A DNA stretch of 64,000 nucleotides from Cronobacter dublinensis subsp. dublinensis LMG 23823 (GTDB lineage: Bacteria > Pseudomonadota > Gammaproteobacteria > Enterobacterales > Enterobacteriaceae), in NCBI RefSeq assembly GCF_001277235.1, contig NZ_CP012266.1:1116001-1180000 (forward strand), read 5' to 3'. Below are positions 58,876 through 64,000 of the stretch, piece after piece. The notes under the pieces are model-generated. The model saw only the letters and a list, made by a program, of their open reading frames with translations. It ran no database searches and was not told the origin of the DNA. The position numbers and the translations under genes are program-made. Numbering within the stretch: the stretch's first letter is position 1; every line of letters begins with the position of its first letter.

Positions 58876-60750
58876 ATGAAAGGACAAGAGACCCGTGGTT
58901 TTCAGTCAGAGGTAAAACAGCTTCTGCACCTGATGATCCATTCTCTCTATTCAAATAAAGAGATTTTCCTGCGCGAGCTTATCTCCAACGCCTCGGATGC
59001 GGCGGACAAACTGCGCTTTCGCGCGCTTTCCAGCCCCGATCTCTATGAGGGCGACGGCGACCTGCGCGTGCGCGTCTCGTTTGATAAAGACAACCGCACC
59101 CTGACTATCGCCGATAACGGCATCGGCATGACGCGCGATGAGGTTATCGACCATCTTGGCACCATCGCGAAATCAGGCACCAAAGCATTCCTCGAATCGA
59201 TGGGCTCTGACCAGGCGAAAGACAGCCAGCTTATCGGCCAGTTCGGCGTAGGCTTCTATTCCGCGTTTATCGTGGCGGATAAAGTCACCGTGCGCACCCG
59301 CGCGGCGGGCGCAGGCGCCGACGAAGCGGTGTTCTGGGAATCGGAAGGCGAAGGCGAATATACCGTTGCCGATATCACCAAAGCGGATCGCGGCACCGAG
59401 ATCACGCTGCACCTGCGTGAAGGCGAAGATGAGTTCTTAAACGACTGGCGCGTGCGCTCCATCATCAGCAAATACTCTGACCATATCGCGCTGCCGGTTG
59501 AGATTGAAACCCGCGAAGAGAAAGACGGCGAAACCGTTGTCTCCTGGGAGAAAATCAACAAAGCGCAGGCGCTGTGGACCCGCAGCAAAGGCGAAATCAA
59601 AGACGAAGAGTACACCGAGTTCTATAAGCACATCGCCCACGATTTCACCGACCCGCTGACCTGGAGCCATAACCGCGTCGAAGGCAAGCAGGAATACACC
59701 AGCCTGCTGTACATCCCTTCGCAGGCCCCGTGGGACATGTGGAACCGTGACCATAAACATGGGCTGAAACTCTACGTCCAGCGCGTCTTTATCATGGACG
59801 ACGCCGAGCAGTTCATGCCGAACTATCTGCGCTTTGTGCGCGGTCTGATTGATTCCAACGATCTGCCGCTTAACGTCTCGCGTGAAATCCTCCAGGACAG
59901 TACCATTACCCGCAACCTGCGCAGCGCGCTGACCAAACGCGTACTGCAGATGCTCGATAAACTGGCGAAAGACGACGCTGAGAAATATCAGACGTTCTGG
60001 AAACAGTTCGGCCTGGTGCTGAAAGAAGGCCCGGCGGAGGACAATGGCAATCAGGAGGCTATCGCCAAACTGCTGCGTTTTGCCTCTACCCATACCGATT
60101 CCTCCGAGCAGACCGTATCGCTGGAAGACTACGTCTCCCGCATGAAAGAAGGGCAGGAGAAAATTTACTACATCACCGCCGACAGCTACGCGGCCGCGAA
60201 GAGCAGCCCGCATCTGGAACTGCTGCGTAAGAAAGGCATCGAAGTGCTGCTGCTTTCCGATCGCATCGACGAGTGGATGATGAGCTATCTCACCGAGTTC
60301 GACGGCAAAGCGTTCCAGTCGGTGGCGAAAGCTGACGAGTCGCTGGAGAAACTGGCCGACGAGGTGGATGAAAGCGCGAAAGAAGCGGAAAAAGCGCTAG
60401 AGCCGTTCGTGGATCGCGTTAAAACGCTGCTGGGCGAGCGCGTGAAGGAAGTGCGTCTGACGCACCGTCTTACCGATACGCCGGCGATTGTCACCACCGA
60501 CAACGACGAGATGAGCACCCAGATGGCGAAACTCTTCGCCGCGGCGGGCCAGGCGGTGCCGGAAGTGAAATACATCTTTGAACTCAACCCGGATCATCAG
60601 CTGGTGAAACGCACCGCCGATACCCAGGATGAGGCGCAGTTCAAGGAGTGGGTAGAGTTGCTGCTCGACCAGGCGCTGTTCGCCGAGCGCGGTACGCTTG
60701 AGGATCCGAACCAGTTTATCCGCCGTATGAACCAGCTGCTGGTCTCCTGA
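58876..60750 (+). CDS. htpG: HtpG, Hsp90 chaperone
   Basis: 624 residues, same length as E. coli HtpG. The GHKL ATPase N-domain shows ELISNASDAADKLRF, DNGIGMTRDEVIDHLGTIAKSGTK and GQFGVGFYSAFIVADKV. The middle domain contributes the catalytic Arg (PLNVSREILQ), and the C-terminal domain dimerises. It refolds proteins together with DnaK. Monocistronic, heat-shock controlled. Confidence 0.99.
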   Translation: MKGQETRGFQSEVKQLLHLMIHSLYSNKEIFLRELISNASDAADKLRFRALSSPDLYEGDGDLRVRVSFDKDNRTLTIADNGIGMTRDEVIDHLGTIAKSGTKAFLESMGSDQAKDSQLIGQFGVGFYSAFIVADKVTVRTRAAGAGADEAVFWESEGEGEYTVADITKADRGTEITLHLREGEDEFLNDWRVRSIISKYSDHIALPVEIETREEKDGETVVSWEKINKAQALWTRSKGEIKDEEYTEFYKHIAHDFTDPLTWSHNRVEGKQEYTSLLYIPSQAPWDMWNRDHKHGLKLYVQRVFIMDDAEQFMPNYLRFVRGLIDSNDLPLNVSREILQDSTITRNLRSALTKRVLQMLDKLAKDDAEKYQTFWKQFGLVLKEGPAEDNGNQEAIAKLLRFASTHTDSSEQTVSLEDYVSRMKEGQEKIYYITADSYAAAKSSPHLELLRKKGIEVLLLSDRIDEWMMSYLTEFDGKAFQSVAKADESLEKLADEVDESAKEAEKALEPFVDRVKTLLGERVKEVRLTHRLTDTPAIVTTDNDEMSTQMAKLFAAAGQAVPEVKYIFELNPDHQLVKRTADTQDEAQFKEWVELLLDQALFAERGTLEDPNQFIRRMNQLLVS

Positions 60751-60774
60751 TAGCTGTCGGGATGGGACTGGAAA

Positions 60775-60850
60775 GGTGGGTGCGCTAACGCTTACCCACC
60801 CTACAAGTGCATTGTATTAGCGTAGGGCGGGTAAGCAACGCGCACCCGCC
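60775..60850. repeat. Intergenic inverted-repeat element, copy 2
   Basis: Left arm 60775-60804 (GGTGGGTGCGCT...CCCACCCTAC) and right arm 60822-60850 (GTAGGGCGGGTAAGC...GCACCCGCC) around a 17-bp loop. Same arms as the copy at 16548-16652, with a different loop. Confidence 0.8.
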
Positions 60851-60883
60851 ATCGTAAAACGTCTCCTCATCCCATCACCCATA

Positions 60884-60918
60884 AAAAGGCGGACACGCTC
60901 GCGTGCCCGCCTTTTTTA
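60884..60918. terminator. Terminator between htpG and adk
   Basis: AAAAAGGCGG-ACACG-CTCG-CGTG-CCCGCC followed by TTTTTT. The arms carry A- and T-runs, so it could act in both directions. Confidence 0.88.
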
Positions 60919-61061
60919 TATCGCATACGCCATTTTCTGCATGCCACGCCCCGGTGAAACCATTCACCATCCGCCGCGTTTGTTGTCGGGATAGCGCCTT
61001 TAATGGTATGGTTTTCGCTTCAATCACGTAGTGAAAATGCAAACGTATGGAGAATTACGCA

Positions 61062-61706
61062 ATGCGTATTATTCTGCTCGGCGCTCCGGGCGCAGGAAAG
61101 GGGACTCAGGCACAATTCATCATGGAGAAATACGGCATTCCGCAAATCTCCACCGGTGATATGCTTCGCGCCGCAGTGAAATCCGGCTCTGAGCTGGGCA
61201 AACAGGCGAAAGACATCATGGACGCCGGCAAGCTGGTTACCGACGAGCTGGTCATTGCGCTGGTCAAAGAGCGTATCGCACAGGACGATTGCCGCAACGG
61301 CTTTTTGCTGGACGGTTTCCCGCGCACCATTCCTCAGGCGGACGCCATGAAGGACGCGGGCATCAACGTTGACTACGTGCTGGAATTCGACGTACCGGAT
61401 GAACTGATTGTCGATCGTATCGTGGGTCGCCGCGTTCACGCCGCCTCTGGTCGCGTTTACCACATCAAATTCAATCCGCCGAAAGTGGAAGGCAAAGACG
61501 ACGTAACCGGTGAAGAACTGACCACGCGTAAAGACGATCAGGAAGAAACCGTGCGTAAGCGTCTGGTGGAATACCATGAGATGACCGAGCCGCTGATCGG
61601 CTACTACCGTAAAGAAGCGGAAGCGGGCAACACCCGTTACGCCAAAGTCGACGGCACCAAAGCCGTGAGCGACGTGCGCGCCGAACTGGAAAAAATCCTC
61701 GGCTAA
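61062..61706 (+). CDS. adk: Adenylate kinase
   Basis: 214 residues from MRIILLGAPGAGKGTQAQF. P-loop GAPGAGKGT is at 7-15, the NMP-binding region follows, and the LID domain spans about 122-159 (GRRVHAASGRVYHIKFNPPKVEGKDDVTGEEL). Interconverts ATP+AMP and 2 ADP. The upstream ATG five codons earlier is not the family start. In E. coli hemH follows; here a CdaR-like regulator does. Confidence 0.99.
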   Translation: MRIILLGAPGAGKGTQAQFIMEKYGIPQISTGDMLRAAVKSGSELGKQAKDIMDAGKLVTDELVIALVKERIAQDDCRNGFLLDGFPRTIPQADAMKDAGINVDYVLEFDVPDELIVDRIVGRRVHAASGRVYHIKFNPPKVEGKDDVTGEELTTRKDDQEETVRKRLVEYHEMTEPLIGYYRKEAEAGNTRYAKVDGTKAVSDVRAELEKILG

Positions 61707-61725
61707 ACCGCCTTCGTATGACTGA

Positions 61726-61749
61726 CGCCGGGCTGAGCCCGGCGTTTTG
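61726..61749 (+). terminator. Terminator after adk
   Basis: ACGCCGGGC-TGA-GCCCGGCGT followed by TTTGCTTT. Confidence 0.9.
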
Positions 61750-61852
61750 CTTTCTGCCTCCTCCCTTTGCGCCGCGCTTTTTCCACTCACGCCTTAAATT
61801 TCTCCGTCTGACGGCGTATAACGTGGGCGGGTTAATACACAGGGAACACCGC

Positions 61853-62986
61853 ATGTTCAGACAGACTCCGCTGCTGGATGAGTCCACCGCAAGGCTGATT
61901 GTCCGGCGCGCCATGAGCATCATCGATTATCCGGTCAACGTGATGGACAGCCATGGCGTCATCATCGCCTCAGGCGATCCTGCACGACTGATGGAGCGCC
62001 ACGAAGGGGCGCTGCTGGCGCTTGCTGAAAGTCGTGTGGTGGAGATAGATGCCGCCACCGCGCGCCACCTCAAGGGTGTGCGCCCCGGCATCAACCTGCC
62101 ATTCTGTTTTCGCCAGCGCCAGATTGGCGTCATCGGTATTTCAGGCGAACCCGCGCAGGTGCGCGCCAGCGGCGAGCTGGTGAAAATGGCCGCCGAGCTG
62201 ATGGTCGAGCAGGCGGCGCTGCTTGAGCAAAGCCAGTGGGAGAAGCGTTATCGCGAAGAGCTCACGCTCCAGCTGCTGTCGGGCGGCGGCGAGCGCGAGG
62301 CGCGCGAATCGATGGCGGCGTGGCTTGGCGTCGCGCTGGACGTGCCGCGCATCGCCTGGATTATCGAACTACGGGACGGCAATCCGCAGCAGATGCGCGA
62401 ACTGCTGGCCGAACTGGAGCGCGAAGAGCGCGAGGCGTTGTTCGCCATGACCGGCTTTAGCGAAATGGTAATGCTGCGCCCGGCGAGCCTTGAGAGCGGG
62501 CAGTGGAGCGAGCAGCAGGACCGGCGTCAGGCGCAACATCTGCATGCGCTCTGGCAGGGGCGTTTTAACGTGCGGCTGATTATCGGCGGCTTTTACGCAG
62601 GCGACGCCGGGCCGTCCCGTTCGCTGCGCGCGGCGCGCGCCACCCAGTCGATGGCGCGACGCCTTAAGCTGCGCCACAAAACGCTGGTCTATGATGAAAA
62701 TCCGCTGGCGGCGCTGCTGTGCGATCTCGGCGACGACTGGCGGGCGGAGGAGCTTGGCGCGCCCTGGCGTCGGCTTTCGCAGCACGATGAAAAAGGCGTG
62801 CTGCGCCAGACGCTGCGCGGCTATTTTTCCCGAAATTGTGAGCAGGCGCAGACGGCCAGCGCGCTGCATATTCACGTCAACACCCTGCGCTACCGGCTAC
62901 AGCGCGTCGAGGCGATAACCGGCCTCAAAATCAATCAGTTATCTGACTGTCTCCAGCTTTACGTCGGCATGCTCACGCAGGCGTAA
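61853..62986 (+). CDS. CdaR/SdaR-like sugar-diacid regulator
   Basis: 377 residues from MFRQTPLLDESTARLIVRRAMSIIDYPVNVMDSHGVIIASGDPARLMERHEGA, the N-terminal sugar-diacid-recognition domain. The C-terminus (TASALHIHVNTLRYRLQRVEAITGLKINQLSDCLQLYVGMLTQA) is a PucR-type HTH. E. coli CdaR activates glucarate/galactarate/glycerate genes. The GntP-family permease 120 bp downstream is the likely target. It may be a paralogue of CdaR, so no symbol is given. The frame is open 45 codons upstream, past the adk terminator. Confidence 0.9.
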   Translation: MFRQTPLLDESTARLIVRRAMSIIDYPVNVMDSHGVIIASGDPARLMERHEGALLALAESRVVEIDAATARHLKGVRPGINLPFCFRQRQIGVIGISGEPAQVRASGELVKMAAELMVEQAALLEQSQWEKRYREELTLQLLSGGGEREARESMAAWLGVALDVPRIAWIIELRDGNPQQMRELLAELEREEREALFAMTGFSEMVMLRPASLESGQWSEQQDRRQAQHLHALWQGRFNVRLIIGGFYAGDAGPSRSLRAARATQSMARRLKLRHKTLVYDENPLAALLCDLGDDWRAEELGAPWRRLSQHDEKGVLRQTLRGYFSRNCEQAQTASALHIHVNTLRYRLQRVEAITGLKINQLSDCLQLYVGMLTQA

Positions 62987-62992
62987 TTTGTA

Positions 62993-63041
62993 GAAACCCA
63001 CAAACAACAGGGGGTAGCGGCGCGCGTTCTTTGTGGGTTTC
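62993..63041. promoter_or_regulatory. 12-bp perfect inverted repeat between regulator and permease
   Basis: GAAACCCACAAA (62993-63004) and TTTGTGGGTTTC (63030-63041), 25 bp apart, in the promoter of the permease gene. Likely an operator, perhaps for the CdaR-like protein; a weak terminator is the alternative as no T-run follows. Confidence 0.5.
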
Positions 63042-63106
63042 GCTCAGGCATTCCCCCTTTCGCGACGCTATGTTGTCCTGACTCTTACCTCAACGAGAAA
63101 ACAATA

Positions 63107-64000
63107 ATGACAACAGTATCCACTCTCGGGGCGCTGACGGCGTTAGTCGTCGCGATTGTTCTTATCCTGCGTAAAGTGCCGCCCGCCTACGGCATGCTGG
63201 CCGGAGCGCTGGCGGGCGGGCTGGTCGGCGGCGCGGATCTCGTCCATACGGTCAGCCTGATGATCCAGGGCGCGCAGGGCATCACTAACGCCGTGCTGCG
63301 CATTCTCGCGGCGGGCGTGCTCGCGGGCGTGCTGATTGAGTCCGGCGCGGCGCATACCATCGCCGAAACCATCGTGCGCAAAGTGGGCGAGAAGCGCAGC
63401 CTGCTGGCGCTGGCTATCGCCACGCTGATCCTGACGGCGGTCGGCGTCTTTATCGACGTGGCGGTGATCACCGTCGCGCCTATCGCGCTCTCTATCGCCC
63501 AGCGCGCGGGCATCTCGCGTATCGCCATTTTGCTCGCCATGATTGGCGGCGGCAAAGCGGGCAACGTGATGTCGCCGAACCCAAATACCATCGCCGCGGC
63601 GGATAACTTCCACGTACCGCTCACTTCCGTGATGCTGGCCGGTGTGGTGCCGGGCCTGGTCGGGCTGGCGATGGCCTGTTTTCTGGCGAACCGTCTCAGT
63701 CATAAAGGCAGCCGTGTCAGCGCGCAGGAGCTGCCGATTGAGGATACCGGGCCGCGCCCGGGCTTCGCCGCGGCCATCAGCGCGCCGCTGGTGGCGATTC
63801 TTTTGCTGTCGCTGCGCCCCATTGCGGGTATCGCCGTCGACCCGCTCATCGCGCTGCCGGCGGGCGGCCTTGCGGGCGCGCTGCTGATGGGGCGTCTGCG
63901 CCAGTGCAACACGTTTATGGTTTCCGGCCTAAGCCGTATGGCGCCGGTGGCGATTATGCTGCTCGGCACCGGCGCGCTGGCGGGCATTATCGCCAACTCC
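63107..64000 (+). CDS. GntP-family organic acid permease (partial)
   Basis: First 298 codons; the gene runs off the window. MTTVSTLGALTALVVAIVLILRKVPPAYGMLAGALAGGLVGG, then FIDVAVITVAPIALSIA, and MIGGGKAGNVMSPNPNTIAAADNF are features of the GntP family of gluconate/glycerate/galactonate importers with many membrane helices. Together with the CdaR-like regulator it suggests a glycerate or sugar-acid uptake locus, with a glycerate kinase possibly downstream; that last point cannot be seen. Confidence 0.88.
   Translation, partial: MTTVSTLGALTALVVAIVLILRKVPPAYGMLAGALAGGLVGGADLVHTVSLMIQGAQGITNAVLRILAAGVLAGVLIESGAAHTIAETIVRKVGEKRSLLALAIATLILTAVGVFIDVAVITVAPIALSIAQRAGISRIAILLAMIGGGKAGNVMSPNPNTIAAADNFHVPLTSVMLAGVVPGLVGLAMACFLANRLSHKGSRVSAQELPIEDTGPRPGFAAAISAPLVAILLLSLRPIAGIAVDPLIALPAGGLAGALLMGRLRQCNTFMVSGLSRMAPVAIMLLGTGALAGIIANS

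Overview
The window is a contiguous piece of an Enterobacteriaceae chromosome of fairly high GC. Gene order follows the E. coli fadM-queC-ybaE-cof-decR-mdlAB-glnK-amtB-tesB-ybaY-atl-ffs-pdeB-ylaC-maa-hha-tomB-acrBA-acrR-mscK-rsmS-priC-ybaN-apt-dnaX-ybaB-recR-htpG-adk backbone, but proteins differ enough to exclude Escherichia. The backbone plus two type I-E arrays, cdsH next to decR, and the extra cassettes suggest Cronobacter or a close relative (Franconibacter, Siccibacter). The genus is inferred from remembered gene content, not from a search.

Layout. 1-149: end of fadM. 270-1367: CRISPR array 1 with its leader. 1536-5710: a metallo-hydrolase, queC, ybaE, cof. 5766-8941: lineage-specific lipoprotein plus repeat-rich coiled-coil protein. 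9363-16478: cdsH/decR, mdlAB, and nitrogen-regulated glnK-amtB with a clear sigma-54 promoter. 16666-18665: tesB, ybaY, atl. 18887-27722: complete type I-E cas locus (cas3, cse1, cse2, cas7, cas5, cas6e, cas1, cas2). 27819-29110: CRISPR array 2. 29300-31232: AT-rich accessory genes (putative amidase/immunity pair, RHH pair) around 4.5S RNA. 31482-39592: MocR/YczE pair, GNAT, pdeB, and an oxygenase-ABC importer operon preceded by a Cys-codon-rich leader ORF. 39872-44368: chemoreceptor, Zur-controlled L31/L36 paralogues, ylaC, maa, hha-tomB. 44887-61706: acrBA/acrR, mscK, priC, apt, dnaX-ybaB-recR, htpG, adk. 61853-64000: a CdaR-like regulator and a GntP-family permease, found where E. coli has hemH.

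Most interesting region: the 346-bp gap between cas3 and cse1. On the minus strand it carries two degenerate copies of the CRISPR repeat (21606-21625 and 21555-21578) around a 27-nt pseudo-spacer, followed at once by a terminator hairpin. The pseudo-spacer's first eleven bases match, except at position 6, a site 37 bp away that is flanked by AAG, the best type I-E PAM (PAM 21659-21661, site from 21662). Mismatches fall on positions 6, 12, 18 and 24, the bases Cascade flips out, plus 14, 15, 20 and 25-27. This is the expected shape of a crRNA-like guide that directs Cascade to repress, not cut, a promoter inside its own locus, as described for CreA/CreR RNAs of other subtypes. A micro-ORF with a good ribosome binding site and its own terminator (21730-21789) lies just downstream of the target and could be the controlled toxin or leader.

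Other points of note: both arrays have recognisable leaders but repeats differing at one base; array 2 decays at its distal end; a cysteine-codon-rich leader ORF suggests sulfur-responsive control of the oxygenase/MetNIQ-like operon; and an imperfect inverted-repeat element occurs twice.
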